This document shows, piece by piece, positions 8,865 through 18,192 of a stretch of DNA of 64,000 nt. Every line of letters begins with the position of its first letter. The first letter of the stretch is position 1. The notes beneath the pieces are model-generated. The model worked only from the letters and a program-made list of their open reading frames with translations, searched no databases and had not been told where the DNA came from. The translations under genes were made by a program, and so were the position numbers. The stretch comes from Slackia sp. (GTDB lineage: Bacteria; Actinomycetota; Coriobacteriia; Anaerosomatales; Anaerosomataceae): NCBI GenBank assembly GCA_020725885.1, contig DYEA01000007.1, positions 310,001 to 374,000 on the forward strand. Reading direction: 5' to 3'.

Positions 8865-9206
8865 TCACTGCTCGGGAAACGAGATGCCGTCGATGAACAC
8901 GTCCACCGTGCCGACCTCGTGCCCCGTCTGGGCCCGCATGGCGTCTGCGATGGCCGTCTTGACCTCCTCTGCGACCTGGCGCAGCGGACGACCGTACCGC
9001 ACCTGGATGTGCACCTGGACTGCGAGCGCTCCATCGTCGCTGACTTCGACGCAGACCCCTCGCGTCGGGACCTTGCCGACGAGTCCTGCGACCGGCCGCG
9101 CGACGACCGCCTCGACCCCGTCCACGCCCTCGGCCGCAAGCGTCGCTATCGTCTCCAGCACCGATGGGGCGACTCCGAGCCCTTCGAGCAGGATCTCCTC
9201 ACCCAC
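8865..9206 (-). CDS. Asp23/Gls24 family protein (YqhY-like)
   Basis: This 113-residue small soluble protein has the DUF322 pattern: PSVLETIATLAAEGVDGV, a VEVSDDGALAVQVHIQV strand pair, and VNVFI-like VDVFIDGISF at the end. YqhY sits between accC and nusB in Bacillus, as here, and influences acetyl-CoA carboxylase activity in that organism. Its start overlaps the end of accC by eight bases. The link to biotin carboxylase control is an inference from this conserved position. Confidence 0.88.
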   Translation of the reverse strand: MGEEILLEGLGVAPSVLETIATLAAEGVDGVEAVVARPVAGLVGKVPTRGVCVEVSDDGALAVQVHIQVRYGRPLRQVAEEVKTAIADAMRAQTGHEVGTVDVFIDGISFPEQ

Positions 9207-10596
9207 CGTGGGCCTCCTTGCGATGACCCCGTACGAACGCCTCCAAAGCGCCGTGGGGGACGTGCTTCTCCACGTAGTCAGTATAGACCTCGCCGCGCAC
9301 GAAGTGCGGCTCCTCGACGACGAACTGGTGGAACGGGATCGTGGTCGGTATCCCCACGACGATGAACTCGTCGAGCGCGCGACGGGCCCGCGCGATCGCC
9401 TCCTCGCGCGTCTCGCCCCAGACGACGAGCTTCGCGATGAGCGAGTCGTAGTGCGGCGGGACCTGATAGCCCGAGTACACGTGCGAGTCGAACCGCACTC
9501 CGAACCCGCCAGGCGGCCCGAAGACGTCCACCTTGCCCGGATGCGGCCGGAAGTTGTGGAGCGGGTCTTCGGCGTTGATGCGGAACTCGATGGCGTGGCC
9601 GCTCATACGCACGTCCTCTTGCTTGGCGTGCTTCATCGGCTCGCCGGCCGCGATGCGGATCTGCTCCTTGATGATATCCACGCCCGTTATCTGCTCCGTA
9701 ACCGGATGCTCGACCTGTACCCGCGTGTTCATCTCCATGAAGTAGAACCGCCCGTCTTGGTCGAGCAGGAACTCGACCGTGCCGGCATTGACGTAGCCCA
9801 CCGCTCGGACCGCTCTGATCGCCGCCTCACCCATGGCCTGCCGGACCTCCGGAGTGAGCGCGGGGCTCGGCGCCTCCTCGATGAGCTTCTGGTGGCGGCG
9901 CTGGACCGAGCAGTCACGCTCGAACAGGTGCACAGCGTTGCCGTGCGTGTCCGCGAGCACCTGGATCTCCACGTGCCGCGGGCGCGCCAGGTACTTCTCG
10001 ATGTAGACGGAATCGTCGCCGAACGCGGCGGCTGCCTCCGTCTTCGCGGCCGTGAAGTTCCGTTCGAGCTCGTCCGGGTCGTTGGCGACCCGCATGCCCT
10101 TGCCGCCGCCGCCGGCCGCGGCCTTCACGAGCACCGGATACCCCACTTCCGCGGCGAACGCGAGCGCGTCCTCGACGCGCTCGACGACGCCGTCGCTGCC
10201 TGGCACGACGGGAACGCCGGCGGCCATCATCGTGGTCCGAGCGACGGCCTTGTCGCCCATCTTCTCGATGGCCTCAGCGGACGGCCCGATGAACACGAGC
10301 CCCGAATCCACCACGGCGCGCGCGAACGCCGCTTTCTCCGCCAGAAACCCGTAGCCGGGGTGCACGGCCTCGGCGCCGGTGATGAGCGCAGCGGAAACCA
10401 CGGCCGGCATCGAGAGGTAGCTTTGGGCGGAAGGCGCGGGCCCGATGCAGACGGCCTGGTCGGCCATCTTGGCGTGCAGGCAGTCCTTGTCCGCCTCGGA
10501 GTAGACGGCGACCGTCTCGATGCCCATCTCGCGGCACGCTCGGATGATGCGGAGCGCGACCTCGCCGCGGTTCGCGATCAAGACCTTCTTGAACAT
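9199..10596 (-). CDS. accC: Biotin carboxylase (AccC)
   Basis: This 465-residue enzyme carboxylates the biotin of the carrier domain using ATP and bicarbonate. MFKKVLIANRGEVALRIIRA at the start, the ATP-grasp loop KAAAGGGGKGM, the catalytic EMNTRVQVEHPVTE and the biotin carboxylase C-terminal domain are all visible. Translation starts at the ATG at 10596, two bases after the stop of the carboxyltransferase/biotin carrier fusion. That gene is therefore its natural partner. It could also serve acetyl-CoA carboxylase if the transferase subunits are encoded elsewhere. Confidence 0.96.
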   Translation of the reverse strand: MFKKVLIANRGEVALRIIRACREMGIETVAVYSEADKDCLHAKMADQAVCIGPAPSAQSYLSMPAVVSAALITGAEAVHPGYGFLAEKAAFARAVVDSGLVFIGPSAEAIEKMGDKAVARTTMMAAGVPVVPGSDGVVERVEDALAFAAEVGYPVLVKAAAGGGGKGMRVANDPDELERNFTAAKTEAAAAFGDDSVYIEKYLARPRHVEIQVLADTHGNAVHLFERDCSVQRRHQKLIEEAPSPALTPEVRQAMGEAAIRAVRAVGYVNAGTVEFLLDQDGRFYFMEMNTRVQVEHPVTEQITGVDIIKEQIRIAAGEPMKHAKQEDVRMSGHAIEFRINAEDPLHNFRPHPGKVDVFGPPGGFGVRFDSHVYSGYQVPPHYDSLIAKLVVWGETREEAIARARRALDEFIVVGIPTTIPFHQFVVEEPHFVRGEVYTDYVEKHVPHGALEAFVRGHRKEAHGG

Positions 10597-10598
10597 CG

Positions 10599-12473
10599 TC
10601 ACGAGACCGGCTCGTAGTAGAACAGGACCGTGCCGTACTCGACAGGCTGCGCGTTCTCGACGCACACCTGCCGGATGACGCCCGGCTCTTCGGCGACGAT
10701 CTCGTTCATGAGCTTCATCGCCTCGAGGATGCACAGGGTCTGGCCTTCCTCGACGCGGTCGCCGACCTTCACGAACGGCTCCGCCCCAGGGGCCGGCGCC
10801 TCGTAGAACGTGCCGACCATCGGCGCGGTGACGGCTTTCCACGATGCGGGGGTCTCAGAAGGCTGGCTCGCGGTCTCCAGCACTTGCGGCGACTCAGGCG
10901 ATGCGGGCGTGCCGCGGTCCGCGGCCGCCTGCGCCGGCGCATGGTGCTGGACTGGCTCGCTCGACACGCCTCCCTTGCGCACCACGATGCGGGTATCGCC
11001 CTCTTCGACCACGATCTCCGTGACACCCGATTCTTCCACCATCTTCACGAGCTCACGGATCTGGCTCACGTTCACGGCGTCGTCCTCCCTGACGGTGTCG
11101 ATCTCCTCGCCTGTCATGAACACCGCGCGCTCGACGCCTTCGCGGTGCTTCTGCAGGTATGCGCGCGCCTCGTTCGGGAAGAGCGCGTACATCAGCACGT
11201 CTTCCTCCGAGCGCGCAAGGTCGCCGATTTCGGCCGCGACCTCGTCGTAAGTCGTGGTGACGAGGCTTCCGGGCCTGACGTCCGTCGGCAGCGGCTTCTC
11301 GTCGCCGAGCACTTTCTTGACGACGTCCTCGTCCATCGGCCCGGGCGCCTTGCCGTACAGGCCGCGGATGTAGTCCTTCATCTCCTGCGGCACGACCGAC
11401 CACCGGCGCCCGGTGAGCACGTTGATCACCGCCTGCGTGCCCACGATCTGCGACATCGGCGTGACGAGCGGCGGATAGCCTACCTCGGCGCGCACGCGGG
11501 GGATCTCGCGCAGCACGTCAGGCAGCCGATCGGCCGCCTTCTGCAGCTCGAGCTGGCTCATCAGGTTCGACAGCATGCCGCCGGGGACCTGGTGGCTGAA
11601 GACCTCCATGTGCATCAGCGAGGTCACGCCGCGCTTGAGCTTCTTCTCTTCGCGGACGCGCTCCCAGTACTCGGCGATCTCGAACAGCAGGTCGAGGTCG
11701 AGGCCCGTGTCGTACTGCGACTCCTTGAGCGCCGCCACGATCATCTCGACGGCTGGCTGGCTGTTGCCGAACGCCAGCGCGACCACGGCCGTGTCGATGA
11801 TCTCCGCTCCTGCCTCCGCCGCCTTGAGGTAGTTCATGGGCGCCATGCCGCCGATGTAGTGGCAGTGCACGTGGACCGGAAGCCCGATCTCTTCCTTGAG
11901 CACGCGGACCAGGCGCTCCGTGCGGAACGGCGTGAGCATGCCCGCCATGTCCTTGATGCAGATGGTGTCTGCACCCAGGTCCTTGAGCTTGTGCGCGTAC
12001 TCGACGTACGCGTCAAGCGTGTGGACCGGCGAGACCGTGTAGCTGATCGCGCCCTCGAAGTGGCCGCCGCACTCCTTGACCGCCTCCGCGGTCGCTTGGA
12101 CGTTGCGGATGTCGTTGAGCGCGTCGAAGATCCGGAATACGTCGATGCCGTTGCGCTTGGCGGCGAACACGAAGCGGCGGCAGATTTCGTCGGAGTAGTG
12201 CCGGTACCCGACGAGGTTCTGGCCCCGGAGCAGCATCTGCAGCGGCGTTTTCGGCGCGTGCTGCTTGATGATGCGAAGGCGCTCCCAGGGGTTCTCGTCG
12301 AGGAACCGCAGCGCAGCATCGAAGGTCGCGCCGCCCCAGACCTCGAGGGACCAGTACCCCACCGAGTCCATCTTCGGCAGGATGGGCAGCATGTCCGCGA
12401 GCGTCATCCGCGTCGCCCACAGCGACTGGTGCGCGTCGCGCAAGGTGGTGTCGGTTATGTGGATCCGGCTCAT
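10599..12473 (-). CDS. Pyruvate/oxaloacetate carboxyltransferase fused to AccB-type biotin carrier
   Basis: This is a 624-residue fusion. Residues 1-about 460 form a PycB/OadA-type carboxyltransferase: TIM barrel starting at DTTLRDAHQSLWATRM, metal-binding HVHCH, KDMAGML, then the conserved post-barrel domain. Residues about 485-520 (INVSQIRELVK-like) and 550-624 resemble a whole AccB, including the APMVGTFYEAP segment and the biotinylation motif EAMKLM with the acceptor lysine near residue 587. With AccC it should form a two-subunit pyruvate carboxylase (anaplerotic oxaloacetate). A decarboxylase role is possible but no OadB/OadG-like gene is visible. It occupies the position where accB stands between efp and accC in other bacteria. 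MSRIHIT was chosen as the start. Confidence 0.9.
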   Translation of the reverse strand: MSRIHITDTTLRDAHQSLWATRMTLADMLPILPKMDSVGYWSLEVWGGATFDAALRFLDENPWERLRIIKQHAPKTPLQMLLRGQNLVGYRHYSDEICRRFVFAAKRNGIDVFRIFDALNDIRNVQATAEAVKECGGHFEGAISYTVSPVHTLDAYVEYAHKLKDLGADTICIKDMAGMLTPFRTERLVRVLKEEIGLPVHVHCHYIGGMAPMNYLKAAEAGAEIIDTAVVALAFGNSQPAVEMIVAALKESQYDTGLDLDLLFEIAEYWERVREEKKLKRGVTSLMHMEVFSHQVPGGMLSNLMSQLELQKAADRLPDVLREIPRVRAEVGYPPLVTPMSQIVGTQAVINVLTGRRWSVVPQEMKDYIRGLYGKAPGPMDEDVVKKVLGDEKPLPTDVRPGSLVTTTYDEVAAEIGDLARSEEDVLMYALFPNEARAYLQKHREGVERAVFMTGEEIDTVREDDAVNVSQIRELVKMVEESGVTEIVVEEGDTRIVVRKGGVSSEPVQHHAPAQAAADRGTPASPESPQVLETASQPSETPASWKAVTAPMVGTFYEAPAPGAEPFVKVGDRVEEGQTLCILEAMKLMNEIVAEEPGVIRQVCVENAQPVEYGTVLFYYEPVS

Positions 12474-12527
12474 GCCACCGTCCCTTCGGCTGCGGCGGGC
12501 CAGACGGCCGCGACAGTCGGTCGAAAT

Positions 12528-12533
12528 AGTATA
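12528..12533 (-). promoter_or_regulatory. Possible -10 element for the carboxyltransferase-accC operon
   Basis: TATACT on the minus strand lies 55 bases before the carboxyltransferase ATG, directly after the efp hairpin. No good -35 hexamer is visible, because the expected position falls in the hairpin arm. The same GTATACT string occurs upstream of relA and the multihaem cytochrome. Confidence 0.3.
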
Positions 12534-12536
12534 CAG

Positions 12537-12567
12537 GACGGGAAGCGCCACGGCCGCGCTTCCCGTC
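12537..12567 (-). terminator. 11-bp perfect hairpin after efp
   Basis: The arms 12537-12547 and 12557-12567 (GACGGGAAGCG and its complement) enclose a nine-base loop, 24 bases after the efp stop. No clear uridine run follows, so it may be a weak or Rho-assisted terminator, or an mRNA-end stabiliser. It separates the efp transcript from the carboxyltransferase operon. Confidence 0.5.
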
Positions 12568-12591
12568 ATCTCGTCCGGTTGGCTGTGAAGA

Positions 12592-13152
12592 TCAGACGCG
12601 AGTGACGTACCGGCCGTCGCGAGTGTCGACCTTGATGACGTCGCCGGTGTTCACGAACATCGGGACCTGCACCACAGCGCCGGTCTCGAGCGTCGCTGGC
12701 TTGCTGCCGCCCTGGACCGTGTCGCCCTTGAAGCCAGGCTCGGTGTCGACCACCGCGAGCTCGACGAACATCGGTGGCTCGACGCCGACCATCTGGCCGT
12801 CAGCGATCAGCACCTGGGCCTCGTCGTTCTCCTTGAGCCACTTGGCGGCATCGCCGACGAAGTCCGCAGCGAGCTCGAACTGCTCGTAGGTCTCGGTGTC
12901 CATGAAGTGGAAGGCGGCGCCGTCCGAGTAGAGGTACTGCAGCTTCTTCGTCTCAACGCGGACGTCGTCGACCTTCTCGCCCGCCCGGAACGTCACGTCG
13001 ACGACGCGCCCGGTCTTGAGCTCTTTGAGCTTCGTGCGGACGAACGCCCCGCCCTTGCCAGGCTTGACGTGCTGGAACTCGACGATGATCCACATCTTGC
13101 CGTCGTGCATGATGCACATGCCGTTCTTGAAGTTGTTGGTGCTGACAGCCAT
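12592..13152 (-). CDS. efp: Translation elongation factor P
   Basis: This 186-residue protein has the three beta-barrel domains of EF-P and relieves ribosome stalling at polyproline stretches. The loop KPGKGGAF places a lysine (about residue 33) at the position modified in other bacteria. Which modification enzyme acts here cannot be told from this window. The C-terminal VDTRDGRYVTR is typical. The ATG at 13152 is preceded by AAGGA. It lies 17 bases after the peptidase stop. Polyproline-rich proteins encoded nearby (DUF4388 protein, roadblock protein) are plausible clients. Confidence 0.96.
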   Translation of the reverse strand: MAVSTNNFKNGMCIMHDGKMWIIVEFQHVKPGKGGAFVRTKLKELKTGRVVDVTFRAGEKVDDVRVETKKLQYLYSDGAAFHFMDTETYEQFELAADFVGDAAKWLKENDEAQVLIADGQMVGVEPPMFVELAVVDTEPGFKGDTVQGGSKPATLETGAVVQVPMFVNTGDVIKVDTRDGRYVTRV

Positions 13153-13169
13153 GGCGCCTGCGTCCTTCC

Positions 13170-14261
13170 TTACTCCAGCTCGATCAACCCTTTCGGCGAT
13201 CGCGTCAGGACGCGGCACCCCGCCTCCTCGACGACCACCGAGTCCTCGATTCTAACACCGAAGGCCCCCTCCAAGTACACGCCCGGCTCCACCGTGACGA
13301 CGGAGCCCGTGCGCAACTGGTCCCTGCTCTCGGCGTTGAGTGTCGGCAATTCGTGGATGTCCAGCCCGACCCCATGGCCGAGCCCGTGCGTGAAGCGGTC
13401 AGCCAACCCGGCACGCTCGAGCACTGCGCGGGCGACCTCGTGCACCTCCTTGGCGAGCACGCCTCCCCGGACCGCATCGATGCCCGCTCGGTTCGCCTCC
13501 AGGACCGCCTCGTAGACCTCCCGCTTCTCTCCGTCGACCCGGCCCACTGCCACCGTGCGCGTCATGTCCGCCCGATAGCCGTCCACGCACGCCCCGAAGT
13601 CGAGGGTCACGAAGTCGCCCGGCTCGATGCGGCGGTCTGTCACCGTGGCGTGCGGCCGCGACGAGTTCGGCCCGCTCGCCACGATCGGGGCGAACGCCAC
13701 GCCCTCGGAGCCGTTCCGGCGCATCCAGAACTCGAGCTCGAGCGCGACCTCGCGTTCGGTGCGCCCTGCGCGTATGAAGCCCAGGATGTGCTCGAACGCC
13801 TCGTCGGTGATCCGGGCCGCCTCCGCGATCCGCTCGACCTCGGCCGCCTCCTTGACCTGCCGCAGCCGCTCGACCGTGCCGTCGAGCACCCGGACGGAGC
13901 CGACGAACTGCTCGGAGATGAACTTGAACCGCCCGTAGGGCACGGAGCTTTCCAAGCCCAGCTCCGTGACGCCTTCGGACTGCAGCTCGCGGCAGATCTC
14001 GACGTACATCTGCCGGGATTCCCCGCGAACAGTCCACGGCGTTCCCTCGGCTGCGGCACGTGCCGCCTCCGCGTACCGCGCATCCGTGTAGAACCGAGCG
14101 TGCTCGGCCGTGACGAGGCACGCAGCGTTGATGCCGTCGTCGAACACCTCCTGGAAGCCCGTGAGGTAGCGCATGTTCGAGACGCCGGTGACGAGCATCG
14201 CGGGGAGCCCGTCCGCCGCGAGCGTCCGGCGCAGGGCGGCAAGCCTCTGCTCAGCGTTCAC
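13170..14261 (-). CDS. Xaa-Pro aminopeptidase / M24 family peptidase
   Basis: This 363-residue M24 metallopeptidase has a creatinase-like N-terminal domain (1-about 125) and a pita-bread catalytic domain. The dinuclear metal ligands are visible: two Asp in [17 protein letters not shown], His in [12 protein letters not shown], Glu in [10 protein letters not shown] and Glu in VRIEDSVVV. It probably removes N-terminal residues before proline, as YqhT/PepP enzymes do. The start is taken as the GTG at 14261, which overlaps the aroQ stop (GTGA). The aroQ-pepP-efp order is widely conserved. Confidence 0.92.
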   Translation of the reverse strand: MNAEQRLAALRRTLAADGLPAMLVTGVSNMRYLTGFQEVFDDGINAACLVTAEHARFYTDARYAEAARAAAEGTPWTVRGESRQMYVEICRELQSEGVTELGLESSVPYGRFKFISEQFVGSVRVLDGTVERLRQVKEAAEVERIAEAARITDEAFEHILGFIRAGRTEREVALELEFWMRRNGSEGVAFAPIVASGPNSSRPHATVTDRRIEPGDFVTLDFGACVDGYRADMTRTVAVGRVDGEKREVYEAVLEANRAGIDAVRGGVLAKEVHEVARAVLERAGLADRFTHGLGHGVGLDIHELPTLNAESRDQLRTGSVVTVEPGVYLEGAFGVRIEDSVVVEEAGCRVLTRSPKGLIELE

Positions 14262-14704
14262 GACCCAGCCTCCTCCATCGATGCGACCACAGCGCGCAGG
14301 CCGAGCGCGTACGAAGCGGCCCCGAAGCCCGTCACGACGCCGACGCACGCCGGAGCGGTGACGCTCACCGCCCGGAAGTCCTCGCGGGCGTGGATGTTGC
14401 TTAGGTGGACTTCGACGGCAGGGACGCCAGCGGCGATCAGCGCGTCGCGCAGCGCGTACGAGTAGTGCGTGTACGCGCCTGGGTTGATCACGATCCCGTC
14501 CGCGTCTCGAGCAGCAGCGTGGATGGCGTCGATCAGCTCGCCCTCGTGATTGGACTGGACGAACGAGACCTGCACCCCGAGCTGGTCAGCGAGCCGCACT
14601 AGATCAGTCTCGATCTGAGCGAGCGTCGTCCGGCCGTACACCTCCGGCTCTCTGACGCCGAGCATATTCAGGTTCGGGCCGTTCACCACCAGAACCCGTT
14701 TCAT
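14258..14704 (-). CDS. aroQ: Type II 3-dehydroquinate dehydratase
   Basis: This 148-residue enzyme is the third step of the shikimate pathway (3-dehydroquinate to 3-dehydroshikimate). [17 protein letters not shown] carries the catalytic Tyr region, followed by [10 protein letters not shown] and [26 protein letters not shown] closes the active site. The ATG overlaps the stop of the aroKB fusion (ATGA). Length is standard for the dodecameric type II family. Confidence 0.96.
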   Translation of the reverse strand: MKRVLVVNGPNLNMLGVREPEVYGRTTLAQIETDLVRLADQLGVQVSFVQSNHEGELIDAIHAAARDADGIVINPGAYTHYSYALRDALIAAGVPAVEVHLSNIHAREDFRAVSVTAPACVGVVTGFGAASYALGLRAVVASMEEAGS

Positions 14705-16311
14705 GCCGTGACACCTCCCTCTTCCAGGAAGCCTTGAAGATGCGCATCGAGCATTTCGCCGTCGACGCGTTCGACGACCCACTCGCCTGGCGCATGGAGA
14801 AGCACGAACCGGACCTCTCCCTTGAGCGCCTTCTTGTCAGCGCGCATCGCCGCCAGCAAGCGTTCGGCTGGCAAGCGCTCAAGAGGTGCGTGCGGGACTC
14901 CGAGCTCGCGCAGCACTTCGTCGATACGCTCCACGACCGCTTCGTCCAGCCCGACGAGCGCGGCGCTCAGACGTGCGGCGAAGCGGAGGCCCTCGGCTAC
15001 AGCCACACCGTGCGACACCGTCCCGTAGCCGAGCTCGCGTTCGATCGCGTGCCCGAGCGTGTGCCCCAGGTTCAAACACTCCCGCAGCCCTGATGACTCA
15101 CGGGGGTCGTCGCCCACGACGCTCGCTTTGAAGCGGACGCACGATCCGACGACATCGAGCACGACGCCGTCGTCTCTCGCCGCGAGACGCTCGGTGGAGC
15201 CCGCGACCATCTCCCAGAGCCCGCCTCCGGCGAGCAAGGCGGTCTTGACGACCTCCGCCCAGCCGTTCGCCCACTCGCCGTCGGGCAACGTGTGCAGCAG
15301 GCCCGTGTCGGCGATGACCGCCGCTGGCTGCCAGAACGTTCCCGCGAGGTTCTTGCCGTGCTCTAGGTCGACCCCGGTCTTCCCTCCGATCGAGCTGTCC
15401 ACCTGCGCGAGCAACGTCGTGGGTACCTGTACCACGGGGATGCCACGCATGTACACCGAGGCCGCGAATCCGGCGAGGTCGCCGACGACGCCGCCCCCGA
15501 AGGCGACCACCGCGCTGCCGCGGTCAAGGGCGGCGGCCGCGAACCGCTCGACCAGCTTACCGGCCGTCTGCCACGACTTCGAGCGCTCGCCCGGCGGAAC
15601 CTGCTCGATGACGGTTTGGAACCCTGCTTCACTCACGAGACGCTCGATCGCGCCCCCGTGCAGCCCGCCGACGGTCTCGTCAGTCACCACGGCAACGGAG
15701 CCGCTCGCGGCGACGCGCGACAACGCCTGCGGCAGCAGCTCGAGCGCACCTCTGCCGACGAAGGCTTGGTACGGCAGATCCACGGGCACCTCCACCACGC
15801 GCACCGCCGACCCCGAGAGCTGCCGCACGACCTCGTCCGCGACCTCTTCGACCGTGCGGCCAGTCGTGTCGACCGTCAGGTCTGCAGTCGCCCGATAGAG
15901 GCCCAACCTCGCCTCGAGTATCCTCGGCGCGATCCCTCGCGCGTCACCAGCCAGCAGCGGACGGTCTGCCGCATCGCCGATGCGAGCGAGCGCCTCCTCG
16001 GCGGTGACCGACAGGTAGACGACCGTGCCCCACCGCTTCAGCAAGCGGCGGTTCTCGTCTCGCAGAACGACGCCGCCGCCGCACGCGATCACCGACGCGG
16101 GGCCTTGGACGGCCGCCGCCAGCGCCTCGTGCTCCGCTTCGCGGAAACCGTCTTCGCCGGCCGACTGGAAGAGCTGCGAGATGCGCATCCCTGTCCGCTG
16201 CTCGATCTCCGCATCGAGGTCCACGAACGGCCGCCCGAGCCGCTCCGCCACGAGGCGGCCGACCGTCGACTTGCCCGAGCCCATGAAGCCGGTGAGGAAC
16301 ACGTGGCTCAT
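14701..16311 (-). CDS. aroKB: Bifunctional shikimate kinase / 3-dehydroquinate synthase
   Basis: This 536-residue fusion has two parts. Residues 1-about 168 are shikimate kinase: Walker [17 protein letters not shown], the shikimate-binding ACGGGVVLR, and the LID segment DRPLLAG. Residues about 172-536 are 3-dehydroquinate synthase: [40 protein letters not shown] and SHGVAVAEG. The two reactions are steps 2 and 5 of the pathway, so the fusion joins non-consecutive steps that are commonly neighbouring genes. No frameshift or internal start is needed. It overlaps aroC by four bases (ATGA). Confidence 0.95.
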   Translation of the reverse strand: MSHVFLTGFMGSGKSTVGRLVAERLGRPFVDLDAEIEQRTGMRISQLFQSAGEDGFREAEHEALAAAVQGPASVIACGGGVVLRDENRRLLKRWGTVVYLSVTAEEALARIGDAADRPLLAGDARGIAPRILEARLGLYRATADLTVDTTGRTVEEVADEVVRQLSGSAVRVVEVPVDLPYQAFVGRGALELLPQALSRVAASGSVAVVTDETVGGLHGGAIERLVSEAGFQTVIEQVPPGERSKSWQTAGKLVERFAAAALDRGSAVVAFGGGVVGDLAGFAASVYMRGIPVVQVPTTLLAQVDSSIGGKTGVDLEHGKNLAGTFWQPAAVIADTGLLHTLPDGEWANGWAEVVKTALLAGGGLWEMVAGSTERLAARDDGVVLDVVGSCVRFKASVVGDDPRESSGLRECLNLGHTLGHAIERELGYGTVSHGVAVAEGLRFAARLSAALVGLDEAVVERIDEVLRELGVPHAPLERLPAERLLAAMRADKKALKGEVRFVLLHAPGEWVVERVDGEMLDAHLQGFLEEGGVTA

Positions 16312-17459
16312 CGGGGCAGCCTCTCCCGGTAGCGAGCGACCGCTTCGAGCATCTCCTCGAGGTTCCGTCCGCCGAACGCCTGCTGGTAGGCGTCAGCGAG
16401 CACCATCGCGACCTCGGCCTCCCCGACGACGGCGGCGGCCGGAACCGCGCAGACATCGGATCGCTCCTTCGCCGCGTCCACGGGCTCGAGAGTGTCGAGA
16501 TCGACGCTGGGCAGCGGGCGCATCAGCGTCGGTATCGGCTTCATCGCGGCGCGGACGACGACGGGCTCGCCGTTCGTCATGCCGCCCTCAAGCCCGCCCG
16601 CACGGTTGGTCGGCCTCACGATGCCGCGGCCAGGCTCGTAGACGATGGGATCGTGGACGAGCGAACCGGGCCGCGCCGCCGCCGCGAAGCCATCCCCGAA
16701 CTCCACGCCTTTGATGGCTGGGATCGACAGCATCGCAGCCCCCAGCCGGGCGTCGAGCCGCTGCGGCGCCTCAGCGTAGCCGCCGAGCCCGGGCACCACC
16801 CCCAGCGCGGCGACCACGAAGATGCCTCCCAGGCTCTCGCCGTCCGCCCTCGCGGCGTCGATGGCCGCGCGCATCTCCGCCGCCACGCGCTCGTCCGGGC
16901 ACCTGACGTCCGACGCCTCGACGGCATCGACGTCGATCTCGCGCGGATCGGGCTCCGTCTCGAGAGCCGCCTCTCCGATCCGTGAGACGAACGACACGAA
17001 GCTCACGCCCAGCTGCGCGAGCAGCGCCTTGGCCACAGCGCCCGCCGCCACCCGGGCGGCGGTCTCGCGGGCACTCGCACGCTCGAGCACGTCGCGCACG
17101 TCTCCGGCAGCGTTCCTGAAGAGACCCGCGAGGTCGGCGTGCCCTGGACGCGGAGCAGTCACCCGCGCCCGTGCGACCGGCTCCCCCGCAACCGCCATGA
17201 CGTCGGTCCACTGGTCCCAGTCGCGATTCGTGATGGTGAGCGCCACCGGCGATCCGATGGTCTTGCCGAAACGTACTCCGGAGAGGATCTGCGCGCTGTC
17301 GCGCTCGATGGCCATCCGGCCGCCGCGGCCGTAACCCTGCTGCCTGCGCGCCAGGTCCCGGTCGATGTCCGCGACGGATATGGGCACGCCGGCCGGCACG
17401 TCGCTCACGATCGCGACGAGCGCTCTGCCGTGGGACTCCCCTGCCGTCGTATATCGCAT
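16308..17459 (-). CDS. aroC: Chorismate synthase
   Basis: This 383-residue FMN-dependent enzyme makes chorismate from EPSP. MRYTTAGESHG, QGYGRGGRM, TAPRPGHADL, RASARETAARVA and GVEFGDGF are family signatures. It carries a strong Shine-Dalgarno (AAGGAGGG) four bases before the ATG. It opens the aroC-aroKB-aroQ-pepP-efp run. The step-6 EPSP synthase gene aroA is not in the window; aroE is 18 kb upstream across the pilus cluster. Confidence 0.97.
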   Translation of the reverse strand: MRYTTAGESHGRALVAIVSDVPAGVPISVADIDRDLARRQQGYGRGGRMAIERDSAQILSGVRFGKTIGSPVALTITNRDWDQWTDVMAVAGEPVARARVTAPRPGHADLAGLFRNAAGDVRDVLERASARETAARVAAGAVAKALLAQLGVSFVSFVSRIGEAALETEPDPREIDVDAVEASDVRCPDERVAAEMRAAIDAARADGESLGGIFVVAALGVVPGLGGYAEAPQRLDARLGAAMLSIPAIKGVEFGDGFAAAARPGSLVHDPIVYEPGRGIVRPTNRAGGLEGGMTNGEPVVVRAAMKPIPTLMRPLPSVDLDTLEPVDAAKERSDVCAVPAAAVVGEAEVAMVLADAYQQAFGGRNLEEMLEAVARYRERLPR

Positions 17460-17480
17460 CGGCCCTCCTTGCGCACACCG

Positions 17481-17486
17481 ATTCTA
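17481..17486 (-). promoter_or_regulatory. Possible -10 element upstream of aroC
   Basis: TAGAAT on the minus strand lies 21 bases before the aroC ATG, after the hairpin that follows pilP. No convincing -35 is seen. It would give a leader of about 15 bases containing the strong ribosome-binding site. Confidence 0.3.
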
Positions 17487-17497
17487 CCGGAAACGCG

Positions 17498-17519
17498 GAG
17501 CGCCGCAGGCGCGGCGCTC
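17498..17519 (-). terminator. 9-bp hairpin ending the pilMNOP transcript
   Basis: GAGCGCCGC and its perfect complement flank a four-base loop, 53 bases after the pilP stop. A second GC-rich palindrome-like stretch (GGTACCGGGCGGGGCACCCGGG region) lies between. There is no clear uridine run. Confidence 0.45.
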
Positions 17520-17572
17520 ACGGGGTCCTGGTACCGGGCGGGGCACCCGGGACTGCTGCGTGTCGTGTCTCG

Positions 17573-18175
17573 CTACTTCTGGACGCCTTGCCCGAGCGCT
17601 ATCACGACCTGCTGGTCGCCATAGAGCATGATGACGGACGACGTCCGTATGTCGAGCACCTTCCACGGAGAATCCGGGATGACGCCGCCCTCCGGCAGCG
17701 TGTACACGGTCCCGTTCCATACGAGCACCGCATAGAGCCGCTCTGAATCCTGCGCGATGTTGATGAAGTACAGGGTGTTCGGAGCGTACTCTGTCGCGTC
17801 AACCGTATCGGTCGTCGTCTCGGTCGGGGCGGGCTCTTCGCTCGTCTCCTCCGACGGCTTGATCAGCGGATCGAAGATGTCGCGGAATCGGAAGACCTGG
17901 TCGTACGACACCGCTGGAGCCGGCTGAGCGGGGCTCTCCTTGCCGCCTGCGGTCTGCGTCGTCGGCTTGCTCGCTTGCTGCTCGGGCACGCGGATCTCGA
18001 CGTCAGCCACCTGCGGGAGCACGAACCTGAGCACGACGGCCACGGCGACGCCAGCGATGACCGCGAGCACGCCCAGCGCGCCGACGATCATCACCGCTTT
18101 GCCTGCGGGCGTCGAGAAGAAGCCGGCCTTGCCCTGCTCCGGCTGCTCTGGATTCTGCACGATCTCTTCCGCCAT
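17573..18175 (-). CDS. pilP: PilP-like pilus assembly protein
   Basis: This 200-residue protein has one membrane segment (about 28-53). A Thr/Pro/Glu-rich linker with the short DP-rich motif FRFRDIFDPLIKP (about 95-107) follows, then a small beta domain at the C-terminus. PilP-type proteins carry a comparable R-D-P-F segment before a beta domain that links the PilNO complex to outer parts of the machine. Here it is anchored by a helix rather than a lipobox. The assignment rests on position after pilM-pilN-pilO and on this layout. Confidence 0.6.
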   Translation of the reverse strand: MAEEIVQNPEQPEQGKAGFFSTPAGKAVMIVGALGVLAVIAGVAVAVVLRFVLPQVADVEIRVPEQQASKPTTQTAGGKESPAQPAPAVSYDQVFRFRDIFDPLIKPSEETSEEPAPTETTTDTVDATEYAPNTLYFINIAQDSERLYAVLVWNGTVYTLPEGGVIPDSPWKVLDIRTSSVIMLYGDQQVVIALGQGVQK

Positions 18176-18192
18176 CGTCGCCTCCCGCTTGC

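Noticed and set aside
12474-12569. Longer N-terminus for the carboxyltransferase reaching back to 12569
   Set aside because: The extra residues cover the efp hairpin and promoter region, are Arg-rich, and do not align with the family, which begins close to DTTLRDAHQS.
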